DNA of 63,728 nt from positions 1-63,728 of the forward strand of contig JAFUFU010000014.1 in the NCBI GenBank assembly GCA_017469785.1, in the 5' to 3' direction. The translations under genes and the position numbers were made by a program. Each line of letters starts with the position of its first letter. The stretch's first letter is position 1. This stretch comes from Treponema sp. (lineage in GTDB: Bacteria; Spirochaetota; Spirochaetia; Treponematales; Treponemataceae). The notes beneath the pieces are model-generated. The model had not been told where the DNA came from. It ran no database searches and saw only the letters and a program-made list of their open reading frames with translations. Shown here piece after piece: positions 43,991 through 53,204 of this stretch.

Positions 43991-45232
43991 ATTTTTAAAT
44001 CTGTGTGCCTCTTTCTGCAAATCGTCGGTCAGAATTATGATTCCGCCGTTTTCGATTCGGGAGAAGAGGGGGACCGGATTACAGCCGCCCTTTAAGCCGA
44101 TTGTGCTCTTATTCATGACCACATCGCATCTGTTACAGACGACTTCATCCTTTCGCTCATAGTAGCCAACATCGCCGCAGACATCGCAGGCATCGAATCC
44201 TACGCCGAAGCTCGTTCCCTTTTTCTGCACGATGATAAAGCGGATTCCCTTGCCCGCCTCGTTTGTCCATGTGAAGCGGTGCAAGTGACCGTCAGAGACC
44301 TGCTCCAGAGGAATAAAAATCTCCTTTCCTTCGATTTGAAATTCTTCCGAGGGAGAAAGCTCCGCGATTTTGTTGGCAAGACCTTTGATGACCGTCATGT
44401 CAAGCCAGACCAGAAGACACAAAAAGAGAGTAAAGCCTGCCAAGCGGCGGTTATTCCGAGCAAAGGCTTTTAATTTCCTGTGTTCGGCGGGATTTCTGTA
44501 TTCGCCGTGAATTTTCCTGTGATAGACGAAAAATGCCAGGGCGAGGGCGATAATCGTGAGAATCGCAAAAAAGAAAATGATGTTCTCAGCCGTAATCAAC
44601 TGGGGCAGGGATTTTCGTAAACCTGCGGGAATCTTTATCTTTCTTCTGTAATAGGAATTGATGATTCCAACAATAGCGACGAAAGAAATGAAGCCGCTTA
44701 TAAGATAGATTGAAGAAAGGACAAGGGCATTTATTTTTTCAGAAGAGCGGGTAAGGATTTTACAGACCGCCCATGCGCTCAAAGCAGAGAGAAGCCAGCC
44801 TAAAAGATAGCCCGTGCATTTTGCAAGATACATCGTAGAAAAATATGTGTCATACATTCCCAAAAAATGAAATGGCAGGGAGAAAACGAGGGGAATGCTG
44901 TAAAAGAGATGGCAGGCGACAAAAAGAAGGCCTGTGCAAGCTGTGGCTGTTTTTGCCCTTGGAAGACGAAGCCAGCTCAGCAGAGTGAAGCCGAGTCCTA
45001 AGATAAGAGAGGCGACTAAAAGCCTGATATTGTTAATCTGATTGTAGCGGATAAGACGCTTTTCGCGTAAAAAAGAGACGGCGAGGACGAGAATCGCCAG
45101 AATTGCAAGTGCTTTCCAAAATCGTTTTTTTAATTTTTCTGAATCAAAGCGCACCGTTGACGCGCACACAAGACCAAGCAGCACAAAGGGAATAAAAAGA
45201 GCTTGTACCACTTCAAACAAATTTTTAGCCAT
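43988..45232 (-). CDS. Fe-S-containing membrane protein, DUF2318 type
   Basis: This 414-residue protein has about nine membrane spans and a C-terminal domain with CDVCG...GYYERKDEVVCNRCDVVMN...GGCNP, the Cys pattern of DUF2318. Homologues lie next to P19 in Campylobacter (Cj1660) and are thought to take part in electron transfer for iron uptake. I place the start at 45232 (GGAAG upstream) rather than the extended frame to 45289. It ends 115 bases from P19 in the direction of transcription. Confidence 0.88.
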   Translation of the reverse strand: MAKNLFEVVQALFIPFVLLGLVCASTVRFDSEKLKKRFWKALAILAILVLAVSFLREKRLIRYNQINNIRLLVASLILGLGFTLLSWLRLPRAKTATACTGLLFVACHLFYSIPLVFSLPFHFLGMYDTYFSTMYLAKCTGYLLGWLLSALSAWAVCKILTRSSEKINALVLSSIYLISGFISFVAIVGIINSYYRRKIKIPAGLRKSLPQLITAENIIFFFAILTIIALALAFFVYHRKIHGEYRNPAEHRKLKAFARNNRRLAGFTLFLCLLVWLDMTVIKGLANKIAELSPSEEFQIEGKEIFIPLEQVSDGHLHRFTWTNEAGKGIRFIIVQKKGTSFGVGFDACDVCGDVGYYERKDEVVCNRCDVVMNKSTIGLKGGCNPVPLFSRIENGGIIILTDDLQKEAHRFKN

Positions 45233-45346
45233 AGAGCTTCCAGTAGAAAAAGTTAAATGGGAATGTCTAATAAGAATTTTTTGTGTCATTATGACAAAAC
45301 TTATCAGTCATTCCCATTATTTCACAGAGCAGAATTCTGTTTTCTC

Positions 45347-45988
45347 TTAGTTGTATTCCGGCTGAACTTTCTTTCCGTCGAATACCCAGTCTTTGAATTC
45401 AACTGTAAGAGGTTTGTCGTTCTTCCAGTATTTCTGGAGGTCTGAACCTGGCTTTGTGTCCTCGTCTGTGTGGATGAAGTAGTTGTTTTCAGCAGGGCTG
45501 TGGATGATGAAGCGGGCTGTGTAAGTTCCGGCCTGGTTCAAGTTGATGTTAGCACCGTAATGAGGGCCGTCAGAAGCGTTCATCTGCATGAAAGTGCCTT
45601 TTGTGACGACAGCTTTTGATTTCTGGTCAACGATTTCGTAATCAACCGTGAGTCCAGGAACGAACTGGTCAACGACGAATCCCAAGTCGTTTTCCATAGC
45701 GGCGATGTCAGCCTCAATGTGCATTGTGAAGTCAGCACCCTTCTGAGTGTTGCCTTCGCCAGATTTCATATCGACAGCCTGGAAGTAAACGCCGTTTACA
45801 GCGAGGAAGCCAGCCTGCTGCTCGTCGCCGATGTCATGCTCGACGAATCCGCCCTCATCTGCTTCTGCGGCTTCTGCGGCTGCTGATGAAGCCTTAGCCT
45901 TTGAATCATCTTTTTTGCTCCAAGGCCAAGCGAAAACTGTTGTTACTGCAAGCGCAGCGACCAATACGAAAGACAATGTCTTTTTCAT
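45347..45988 (-). CDS. P19/Tp34-type periplasmic iron-transport protein
   Basis: This 213-residue protein has a signal peptide (MKKTLSFVLVAALAVTTVFA), an Ala/Glu-rich linker and the P19 immunoglobulin-like fold with conserved metal ligands: TMHIEAD, FMQMNASDGPHYGANI and FIHTDED. P19 proteins bind copper and iron and work with FTR1; Tp34 is the T. pallidum homologue. There is no lipobox cysteine here, so it is probably soluble or retained by the uncleaved signal. AGGAG precedes the ATG. Confidence 0.93.
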   Translation of the reverse strand: MKKTLSFVLVAALAVTTVFAWPWSKKDDSKAKASSAAAEAAEADEGGFVEHDIGDEQQAGFLAVNGVYFQAVDMKSGEGNTQKGADFTMHIEADIAAMENDLGFVVDQFVPGLTVDYEIVDQKSKAVVTKGTFMQMNASDGPHYGANINLNQAGTYTARFIIHSPAENNYFIHTDEDTKPGSDLQKYWKNDKPLTVEFKDWVFDGKKVQPEYN

Positions 45989-46024
45989 AAAAAACTCCTA
46001 AATACCGGCTTTATGCCGACTTTT

Positions 46025-47551
46025 TTATTTTGAAGAAGATTTCTCTTCGTTCTTCCTTTTTGAAAGGACGTGTCCCAGCAAAAGACTTGCCACAACCACG
46101 ACCAGAGCGATTGCCTGTCCAGTCAAGGTCTCGGCATAGGGGTAAATTCCCAGCAGGGAGATTGTCGGAACTCCGTCAAGAACTTTTGGATTAATCCAGC
46201 CCGCATCCACGAATTCGCTGATTCCGCCGCCAACGAAAGCGACCACCATGACGAACATGAGGATTGAAGTGGCGTAGAAGAAGGGTTTGAGGGGAAGCCT
46301 TTTTCCTGTGATGATGATTGCCTTGTAAACGAAGACCAGAAGCACCGCCGCCAGAAGGATTCCCAGAATCACCGCGGAAATAGTGCCCCCCTTATCAGAG
46401 CCAGAGAACATGGCCTGATAAAAGAGGATTACCTCGGCTCCCTCACGGAAAACCGCGAGGAAACAGGTGAAGGCAAGGCTGAACATACTTCTCTTGTCAA
46501 CGGAAGTCTGAATCTTTCCCTTGAGATATTCCGACCATGCCTTGCTCTCGGCCTTTGAAATCATCCAGTTTGAGGTGTAGAAGAGGACGGCCACGGCGAT
46601 GAACATGGTCACGCCCTCCACGACTTCCTGCCCCTGACCGCTCTCAAAACCGAAGCGGGTAAGGCCGATTAAAATCAGCGCCATGACGATTGAGGCGAGG
46701 ATACCGATGAAAGAGCCTTTGTAGACCGCGCCAAGATTGTTCTCGTTGCCGCTTTTTCTAAGATAGGCGATGATTGCGCCCACGATAAGGATTGCCTCAA
46801 ATCCCTCACGGAGAAGAATCAGAAGGGAAGCGACCACCGTAGCCCACCACTGGGCACGCCCCTGAGCGCGGGTCAAGTCCAGGGCCGTCTTTGAAATCAG
46901 CTGAGAAAGCTCTCCGATGCTCGCCGCAACCTCAGGTTTTGACTCCTTGTTAAGAATCATTGTTTTTGTCTTTGTGTACAAATCAACGATAGCCTGATCC
47001 CGCTTGTCTCCCAAAGAAGAGGCTACATTTTCCTGAAATTTTGATTTTCCGTAATAGCGGGCATAGGCCTTGCGGAAGCGAGGCTCCGCCGTGACGACGT
47101 GACCGCTTGTATACATGTCTGCGGCCTCGCTGAATTCGCTCTCAAGGATTTTTGCAAGCTCCGTCCATGCCATTTGCGGCGGGTCAAGCTTTTCCGCGTC
47201 CTCAAAGAGCATGGCAATCAGGGTGTCGGCTTCCTTGCGGACATCTTCGTTTGGTTTTCCAGAGCGCATGGCTCCCTTTACCCGGCTGAACTGGACTTCC
47301 ACGTTGCCTGCCCGGCTTCCGCCGATTCGGCTCTGAGTGTTCCGCTCAAATCCGTCCACCTCATAATGGCCGAAATAAGCGTCATTCATGCGCTCGTAGC
47401 CGCCGTCCGCGTTTCCGCTGGCATAGATATTGTAAGCGTCATCGATGATACCCTGCATTTCCGTCGCGACTGATTTCCATGACTTGTCAGCCGCACCAAT
47501 TGTAAAAATAAGGCCAAAAACTAGAAGAAAAGATAATATATGTTTACGCAT
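46025..47551 (-). CDS. FTR1-family iron permease with periplasmic domain
   Basis: This 508-residue protein has a signal peptide, a helical periplasmic domain of about 210 residues, then seven membrane spans with two REGxE motifs (LLREGFEAIL near 242, VFREGAEVILF near 366), the iron-binding signature of FTR1/EfeU. It lies 36 bases before the P19 gene and heads the iron block. The divergent phosphatase gene shares its upstream region. Confidence 0.94.
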   Translation of the reverse strand: MRKHILSFLLVFGLIFTIGAADKSWKSVATEMQGIIDDAYNIYASGNADGGYERMNDAYFGHYEVDGFERNTQSRIGGSRAGNVEVQFSRVKGAMRSGKPNEDVRKEADTLIAMLFEDAEKLDPPQMAWTELAKILESEFSEAADMYTSGHVVTAEPRFRKAYARYYGKSKFQENVASSLGDKRDQAIVDLYTKTKTMILNKESKPEVAASIGELSQLISKTALDLTRAQGRAQWWATVVASLLILLREGFEAILIVGAIIAYLRKSGNENNLGAVYKGSFIGILASIVMALILIGLTRFGFESGQGQEVVEGVTMFIAVAVLFYTSNWMISKAESKAWSEYLKGKIQTSVDKRSMFSLAFTCFLAVFREGAEVILFYQAMFSGSDKGGTISAVILGILLAAVLLVFVYKAIIITGKRLPLKPFFYATSILMFVMVVAFVGGGISEFVDAGWINPKVLDGVPTISLLGIYPYAETLTGQAIALVVVVASLLLGHVLSKRKNEEKSSSK

Positions 47552-47572
47552 GATAGTCTCGTGTATAAGAAG

Positions 47573-47586
47573 TTAGCACAATCTAA
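47573..47586 (-). promoter_or_regulatory. Candidate metal-repressor palindrome upstream of FTR1
   Basis: TTAG, six bases, CTAA forms a palindrome 22 bases upstream of the FTR1 start. The half-sites are compatible with DtxR/IdeR-type operators, but the match is short and the promoter here is not clear. Confidence 0.35.
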
Positions 47587-47615
47587 TAATTTTTGCAATA
47601 AGGATAAAAAAAAAT

Positions 47616-47664
47616 TTGCTTTTTGAAATCATCTATTGTAGAATAATTGATAGTGGTACTATCA
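47616..47664 (+). promoter_or_regulatory. Promoter and operator of the phosphatase gene
   Basis: TTGCTT (47616-47621) and TAGAAT (47639-47644) are 17 bases apart. A perfect inverted repeat TGATAGT/ACTATCA with a three-base centre (47648-47664) lies just where transcription should start, so a repressor bound there would block initiation. The regulator is not known. Confidence 0.62.
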
Positions 47665-47689
47665 TATTTATTTTATTTATGAGGCGTCT

Positions 47690-49717
47690 ATGAAAAAAAG
47701 TTTGTTTGTTTGTATTTCTTTTTTGTTAATCTTCTTTTTCGCATCATGCGAGGCTCTTTCTCCAGAAAGAATTCCCCTTGACCAGGGCTGGGACTACACT
47801 CTTTCCGAGCCTTTCGGGAATCCTGACGATTTCAAGGCTCTTGAGGATGAAAATCTTTTGAATCTTGAAAAACTTGTTCCTGATGGACAGGGCATCATCT
47901 ATCTGAAAAAGACATTCACTGTCGCTCCGGGACTCAAGGATATGCTGCTGGGATGTTATCTTGGCCGCATTACACTTGCGGACGAGACTTTTCTGAACGG
48001 TGTCAAAATCGGTGGTGAAGGGCGCTTTCCTCCCCACGAATTCAGCGCGTGGAATCGTGTGCGTTTTTATCAGATTCCGGAGAATCTGCTGAATAGTGGT
48101 GAGAACTCTCTCGTGGTTAAAATCTGGGTGGACGGCGAAGGCTCCATTGTCTCGAATCCTTTTATCGGCGAGCTTTCTGATGCAAAAAAAGCCGCAGGGC
48201 GTGAAAAATTCTGGGCGAGTGAAATTCAGCTGGTTTTTGCCTTCCTTATGCTTGTAATCGGGGCTTACCACCTGCTTCTGTATGTGAAGTGCCGTTCAGA
48301 AAAGGATAATTTTGCTTTTGGTCTCATCAATTTGATTTCGGCTCTCTATCTTGTGGTTTTCTATTATGTGGAATTTCCTTCGTTTACGGGGGAACATATT
48401 TCATTTTTGTGGTTCCAGAAGATTTTCTCCAGCGGATTGCCCTATCTTCTGCCATTCCTTGTCACAATGTATATAAACAGCTTCCTTCACCGTGTGGACC
48501 GGCAGCCGGTGCTTTTTTTCCGAATCGTATTTGCCGTCGTTCCCGTGATTATCGTTCTGAGTTGTCCTTCATACCGTATTCTCAGGCAGATGCAGCCTCT
48601 TCTGCAGGGAATGCTTGTTCCACCGATGATTTATATCATTATTATTCTGGTTGGAAAGGTTATTCAGAAAGCGAAAGACTCGGTGATTCTTCTCATTGGA
48701 TTCTCCCCCCTTGTTCTTGCCGTTGTCCTTGATTTCATGATTCATACGGTTCTAAAATTCTATGATTTCCCCTATATTTCATCTGTCGGCTGGCAGCTTG
48801 TCATCATCACGCTTCTCTTTATTATGGCCAACCGCTTTGCGAATTCAAAAAATGAAGTGGAATACCTGAACAAAAACCTTGAGAAAGAAGTCGCTGACCG
48901 CACAAAAGAACTGTCCGAGTCCAATGAGCAGCTTTCAATTACTAACGAGGCTCTGTCAACCGCAAAAAGAAGGGCTGACCGTGATATGCAGCTTGCGGTT
49001 TATGTCCAGAGGAGTTTCTACCAGAGGTCTCTTCCTGAATTCTCGGGCTGGGATATTGCATGGCATTTCACGCCCATGGCCGGTGTATCTGGCGATTTGT
49101 ACGATTTTTTCTATCATAAGGATGTGCTTCGTGGAGTCGGACTTTTTGACGTCTCAGGACACGGAATTGCTTCCGGGCTTGTGACAATGCTTGCTAAGAC
49201 TGTAATTGACAGGAAATTCAATGAAGGACTGAATCTCCCGCTTTCAAAAGTCATGAGTGAAATCAACGAGCAGATTGGAGAAGAGAAGGGCGACATTGAG
49301 AATTATCTGACAGGCGTGCTTCTGAGACTGAATGGTGATAAGGTTGAATATCTGAGCGCTGGTCATCCGAAAGCCTTTTTCAGGGCCGGAGGAAGCGGAA
49401 AAACTGTTCCGATTGAGGTTAACGGAAAAGAAAGCGGCGGTGGTGTCATTGGAATACCCATGCTTGGAGGCGATTATTCGGCAATCGGTTTCAGCATGAA
49501 AAGCGGTGACAGCATCGTGTTGTACACTGATTGCCTTTCGGAATCCCGTGACAAGGAGGGAAATGAATACGGCTACTCCAGAATCGCCCGGGCATTCAGC
49601 ATGGCAAAAGGCAGTGCCAAAAATCAGCTGGACTTCCTTTTGTCTGACTTTAACGAATTCAGATCTGGCGTCGCCGCAAACGATGACCTTACAGTTATTG
49701 TCCTTCAGAAAAAATAA
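47690..49717 (+). CDS. Membrane-bound PP2C (RsbU/SpoIIE-type) phosphatase
   Basis: This 675-residue protein has a lipoprotein-like signal (FFFASC, Cys20), an extracytoplasmic beta-sandwich domain (about 30-160), seven membrane spans of the 7TMR-DISM type (about 176-381), a coiled coil (about 390-430) and a PP2C phosphatase (about 435-674) with SGDLYDFF, LFDVSGHGIASG, LSAGHPKAFF and ANDDLT. It probably dephosphorylates an anti-sigma-antagonist in response to an external ligand. No STAS or anti-sigma gene is adjacent. Confidence 0.92.
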   Translation: MKKSLFVCISFLLIFFFASCEALSPERIPLDQGWDYTLSEPFGNPDDFKALEDENLLNLEKLVPDGQGIIYLKKTFTVAPGLKDMLLGCYLGRITLADETFLNGVKIGGEGRFPPHEFSAWNRVRFYQIPENLLNSGENSLVVKIWVDGEGSIVSNPFIGELSDAKKAAGREKFWASEIQLVFAFLMLVIGAYHLLLYVKCRSEKDNFAFGLINLISALYLVVFYYVEFPSFTGEHISFLWFQKIFSSGLPYLLPFLVTMYINSFLHRVDRQPVLFFRIVFAVVPVIIVLSCPSYRILRQMQPLLQGMLVPPMIYIIIILVGKVIQKAKDSVILLIGFSPLVLAVVLDFMIHTVLKFYDFPYISSVGWQLVIITLLFIMANRFANSKNEVEYLNKNLEKEVADRTKELSESNEQLSITNEALSTAKRRADRDMQLAVYVQRSFYQRSLPEFSGWDIAWHFTPMAGVSGDLYDFFYHKDVLRGVGLFDVSGHGIASGLVTMLAKTVIDRKFNEGLNLPLSKVMSEINEQIGEEKGDIENYLTGVLLRLNGDKVEYLSAGHPKAFFRAGGSGKTVPIEVNGKESGGGVIGIPMLGGDYSAIGFSMKSGDSIVLYTDCLSESRDKEGNEYGYSRIARAFSMAKGSAKNQLDFLLSDFNEFRSGVAANDDLTVIVLQKK

Positions 49718-49731
49718 GGCCGGAAAAAGGT

Positions 49732-50559
49732 TTACAGAAGGTATTTTTTTAGAAATTCGCCGACGCCGTCATGATTATTGTCAAAATCCGTAACGAAATC
49801 GGCGATTTCCTTGATTTGAGAAAGGCCGTTGCACATGGCCACGCCATATCCTGCCATGCGAATCAGGCTTTCGTCATTCATGCTGTCTCCGAATCCCATT
49901 GTCTTTTCGACTCCGAATCCAAGCTCATTTGAAAGCCAGCTTACGGCTTCACCCTTGCCGCAGTTTGGAGGAAGCACTTCAAGAAAGTAGGGCTTGCTCG
50001 TGAAAATGACGGCCCTGCCTGCGAATTCCGCCTTGAGGATTTTCTGAAGATTTTGAAGCTCTTCCGGTTCTCCCGGAATCAGCATTTTCGTGAAGCCTTG
50101 CTGCAGGAAATCCTCATAATTCTCTACGGTTTTTCCCTTGAGACCGCACAAATCCACGTCAAGCTTTGTCCATTTTGTCTCTTCCGCATAGTAAATCGTG
50201 TCGGGGGTATAGACTTCGCTCTTCAGCCCGTGTTCTTCGGCGATTCTGTTTGCGGCCAGAAGAATATCGCTGCTGACTTTCTGGCAGAAAACCTGTTGCC
50301 GCTTGTGCATGTCGTAAATGCTGCATCCGTTGATTGCGATAATGAATTTGCCCTCTTCTCTGCCTGCGATTTCGAGCTGGCGGACAAATGGAAGGATTGC
50401 GTCTTCGGCCCGGCCTGAGCACAGGACAATATAGATGCCTTTTTCCGCGCAGGCACGGAGGGCCATGACTGTTCCGTCTGTGATTTTTCGCTCGTCGTTG
50501 AGAAGAGTGTCGTCCAAATCAAGGGCAATTAGTTTTACGTCAAGTTTTCCTGAATCCAT
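49732..50559 (-). CDS. HAD-superfamily sugar phosphatase, Cof type
   Basis: This 275-residue enzyme has motif I LIALDLDDTLLNDERKI, motif II CSGRA, the Lys in the cap-following region and motif IV GFGDSMNDESLI, typical of Cof/YidA phosphatases acting on sugar phosphates or cofactors. I choose the ATG at 50559. It lacks a ribosome-binding site, and a TATACT -10 box ends six bases upstream, so the mRNA is probably leaderless. It converges with the phosphatase gene. Confidence 0.88.
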   Translation of the reverse strand: MDSGKLDVKLIALDLDDTLLNDERKITDGTVMALRACAEKGIYIVLCSGRAEDAILPFVRQLEIAGREEGKFIIAINGCSIYDMHKRQQVFCQKVSSDILLAANRIAEEHGLKSEVYTPDTIYYAEETKWTKLDVDLCGLKGKTVENYEDFLQQGFTKMLIPGEPEELQNLQKILKAEFAGRAVIFTSKPYFLEVLPPNCGKGEAVSWLSNELGFGVEKTMGFGDSMNDESLIRMAGYGVAMCNGLSQIKEIADFVTDFDNNHDGVGEFLKKYLL

Positions 50560-50565
50560 GGGGAA

Positions 50566-50594
50566 AGTATAGCATATTGCGTCCGGCTGTAAAA
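50566..50594 (-). promoter_or_regulatory. Promoter of the HAD gene, leaderless arrangement
   Basis: On the minus strand TTTTAC and TATACT are 17 bases apart. The -10 box ends six bases before the ATG at 50559, placing the transcription start at the start codon. Confidence 0.62.
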
Positions 50595-50618
50595 GAAAAT
50601 CACGCTTTTTTATTATTT

Positions 50619-50647
50619 TTAACAAAAAAGTGTTAGGCGTGTAAAAA
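50619..50647 (+). promoter_or_regulatory. Possible promoter of the GH94 gene
   Basis: TTAACA and TAAAAA are 17 bases apart, ending about 45 bases before the GH94 start codon. The -10 box is weak, so this is tentative. Confidence 0.4.
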
Positions 50648-50691
50648 AATCAAAGCCATACTGAATCCAGACAATAAAAAAGGAGATTCTT

Positions 50692-53103
50692 ATGAAATAC
50701 GGATATTTTGATGATGAGGCGCGCGAGTACGTGATTACCAGCCCTGACACTCCAGCTCCATGGGCGAATTACCTTGGCTCACCGGAATATGGTGCGCTTA
50801 TCTCCAACAATGCAGGCGGCTACAGTTTCGCAAAATCTGGTGCGAACGGCCGAATCCTGCGCTATGTTTTCAATAATTTTGACCAGCCCGGCCGCTACAT
50901 GTATATCCGCGACAATGATTCAAAGGATTTTTGGTCTGCTTCATGGCAGCCTGTGGGCAAAAATTTAAAGGATTTCAAGAGCGAGTGCCGCCACGGAACC
51001 GCTTATACCCGTATGCTGGCTGACTATTCAGGAATCCACAGCGAGGCTCTCTATTACGTTCCCCTTAATCAGACTTATGAAATCTGGAAACTCAAAGTCA
51101 AGAACGCATCTGATAAAAAACGCTCTCTTACTGTCACGGGCTATGCTGAATTTACCAACAACTCCAATTACGAGCAGGATCAGGTAAATCTTCAGTATTC
51201 GCTTTTCATCGGACGCACTTATTTTGACAAGAACCGTGTCGTTCATCAGGTTCACGGAAACCTCTCGGACATCGAGAAAGACAAAAAAGTTGACGAGAAG
51301 AACGTGACAGAGCGTGTGCTTGGTCTGGCAGGAAGCCCGGTCTCTTCTTACTGCGGCGACAAAGAGGAATTCCTCGGCCGCTATCATTCTTACGCTAATC
51401 CTGTGGGAGTTGAGAAGGGCGACCTTGGAAATCATCTTTCCTACAACGAAAACTCTTGCGGCGCCCTTTCTACTGTCATCGAGCTTGCTCCGGGCGAAGA
51501 AAAATCAGTCGCTTTCATCGTTGGCATGAAATACACTGACGAAGCCGGTAAAATCATCGACACTTACAAGGACGTTGAGGAGACTTGTGAAAAAGAAGTG
51601 GCCGAGCTTAAAAAATGGTGGCACGGCAAATTCGAGAACTTCCAGGTCAAGACACCGAGCAAGGAATTCAACACGATGATTAACACATGGAACGCCTACA
51701 ACTGTTTCATGACCTTCATCTGGTCTCGTGCGGCCTCATTCATTTACTGCGGTCTTCGCAACGGCTACGGCTACCGCGACACGGTTCAGGATATTCAGGG
51801 AATCATTCACCTGGCTCCTGAGATGGCTCTTGAGAAAATCCGCTTCATGCTTTCGGCTCAGGTTGACAACGGCGGCGGCCTGCCTCTGGTAAAATTCACT
51901 CACAACGCAGGCCATGAGGACACGCCCGATGACGCTTCTTACGTCAAGGAGACTGGCCACCCGGCTTACCGCGCGGACGATGCCCTCTGGCTCTTCCCGA
52001 CGATTTTCAAATATATCTCAGAGTCTGGAAACCTTGCTTTCATTGACGAGGTGATTCCTTTCGCAAACAAGGATTCTGGCACGGTTTACGAGCACTTGAA
52101 GCGGGCAATCAACTTCTTAATGGAGCGGCTTGGCCCCCACGGTCTTCCTGCCGGTCTTTACGCTGACTGGAACGACTGTCTCCGCCTTGGCAAAAACGGC
52201 GAGTCTTCTTTCGTAGCCTTCCAGTATTACTATGCGATGACTGTAATCCGCCACTTTGCCGAGTACAAAAAAGATTCTGAATACATCGCCTTCATCGACA
52301 AAAAGCAGTCTGAGTTCAAAAAGCTCCTTGGCGACTTGTGCTGGAACGAAGACCGCTTTATCCGCGGCTTTACGGAAGCCGGTGAGACAATCGGAAAGAA
52401 GGGCGACCCGGAAGCAGCTCTGTGGCTCAACCCCCAGAGCTGGTCTGTCATCTCTGGCTTTGCCTCAAAAGAGCAGGCAGAAAAGGCGCTCGCTTCCGTT
52501 CAGAAACAGCTCAATACCGAATACGGTGCCGTCCTCATGGATCCTCCATACCACTCACACGCATTTGACGGTGCTCTTGCCGTTATTTACAACGCCGGCG
52601 TCAAAGAGAACTCTGGAATCTTCTCTCAGAGCCAGGGCTGGATTATCCTCGCCGAGGCATTGAGCGGTCACGGTAAGGCCGCTTTCCAGTATTTCATGGA
52701 AAATGCTCCTTCTGCCCAGAACGAGAAGGCGGAAGTCCGCGTGCTGGAGCCTTACTGCTACGGCCAGTTCACGGAAGGAAAGGCAAGTCCTCACTTCGGC
52801 CGCTCTCACGTCCACTGGCTCACAGGCACGGCCTCTACTGTTATGGTTGGCTGTGTGGAAGGAATTATGGGTATGCGTCCTGACTTCGGCGGCTTGAGAA
52901 TCGCGCCTTCTGTTCCGTCAGACTGGAAAGAATTCAGTATCGAAAAGACTTTCCGAGGCAAAAAACTCAAGATTACGGTCGAGAACCCCAAGGGAAAAGA
53001 AAGCGGCTGCAGCGAGTTCTACGTTAATGGCGAAAAACTCAGCGACAACTACATTCCAGAAGACAAGCTCACAGCCGTAACGGAAGTTAAGCTGGTAATG
53101 TAG
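50692..53103 (+). CDS. GH94 cellobiose-type phosphorylase
   Basis: This 803-residue enzyme has the GH94 start KYGYFDDEAREYVITSPDTPAPWANYLGS, LRNGYGYRDTVQDIQGI near residue 360 and the catalytic Asp in LYADWNDCLRLG near 490. GH94 enzymes phosphorolyse beta-glucosides such as cellobiose or cellobionate, yielding glucose 1-phosphate. The exact substrate cannot be told by eye. GGAGA precedes the ATG. The gene stands alone with no sugar transporter nearby, suggesting that imported or internally produced disaccharide is used in the cytoplasm. Confidence 0.92.
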   Translation: MKYGYFDDEAREYVITSPDTPAPWANYLGSPEYGALISNNAGGYSFAKSGANGRILRYVFNNFDQPGRYMYIRDNDSKDFWSASWQPVGKNLKDFKSECRHGTAYTRMLADYSGIHSEALYYVPLNQTYEIWKLKVKNASDKKRSLTVTGYAEFTNNSNYEQDQVNLQYSLFIGRTYFDKNRVVHQVHGNLSDIEKDKKVDEKNVTERVLGLAGSPVSSYCGDKEEFLGRYHSYANPVGVEKGDLGNHLSYNENSCGALSTVIELAPGEEKSVAFIVGMKYTDEAGKIIDTYKDVEETCEKEVAELKKWWHGKFENFQVKTPSKEFNTMINTWNAYNCFMTFIWSRAASFIYCGLRNGYGYRDTVQDIQGIIHLAPEMALEKIRFMLSAQVDNGGGLPLVKFTHNAGHEDTPDDASYVKETGHPAYRADDALWLFPTIFKYISESGNLAFIDEVIPFANKDSGTVYEHLKRAINFLMERLGPHGLPAGLYADWNDCLRLGKNGESSFVAFQYYYAMTVIRHFAEYKKDSEYIAFIDKKQSEFKKLLGDLCWNEDRFIRGFTEAGETIGKKGDPEAALWLNPQSWSVISGFASKEQAEKALASVQKQLNTEYGAVLMDPPYHSHAFDGALAVIYNAGVKENSGIFSQSQGWIILAEALSGHGKAAFQYFMENAPSAQNEKAEVRVLEPYCYGQFTEGKASPHFGRSHVHWLTGTASTVMVGCVEGIMGMRPDFGGLRIAPSVPSDWKEFSIEKTFRGKKLKITVENPKGKESGCSEFYVNGEKLSDNYIPEDKLTAVTEVKLVM

Positions 53104-53133
53104 GCTGGAGTTCTCTTTAAAGATGAGTTGTTG

Positions 53134-53162
53134 TTGCGAAATTTTCCACTAATTGGTATACT
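53134..53162 (+). promoter_or_regulatory. Promoter of trpB2
   Basis: TTGCGA and TATACT are separated by 17 bases; the predicted start leaves a leader of about 36 bases with AGGAG before the ATG at 53205. Confidence 0.75.
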
Positions 53163-53204
53163 TTATGTTACTGTCTATAAAAACACTGTCATAGGAGTAT
53201 GTCA

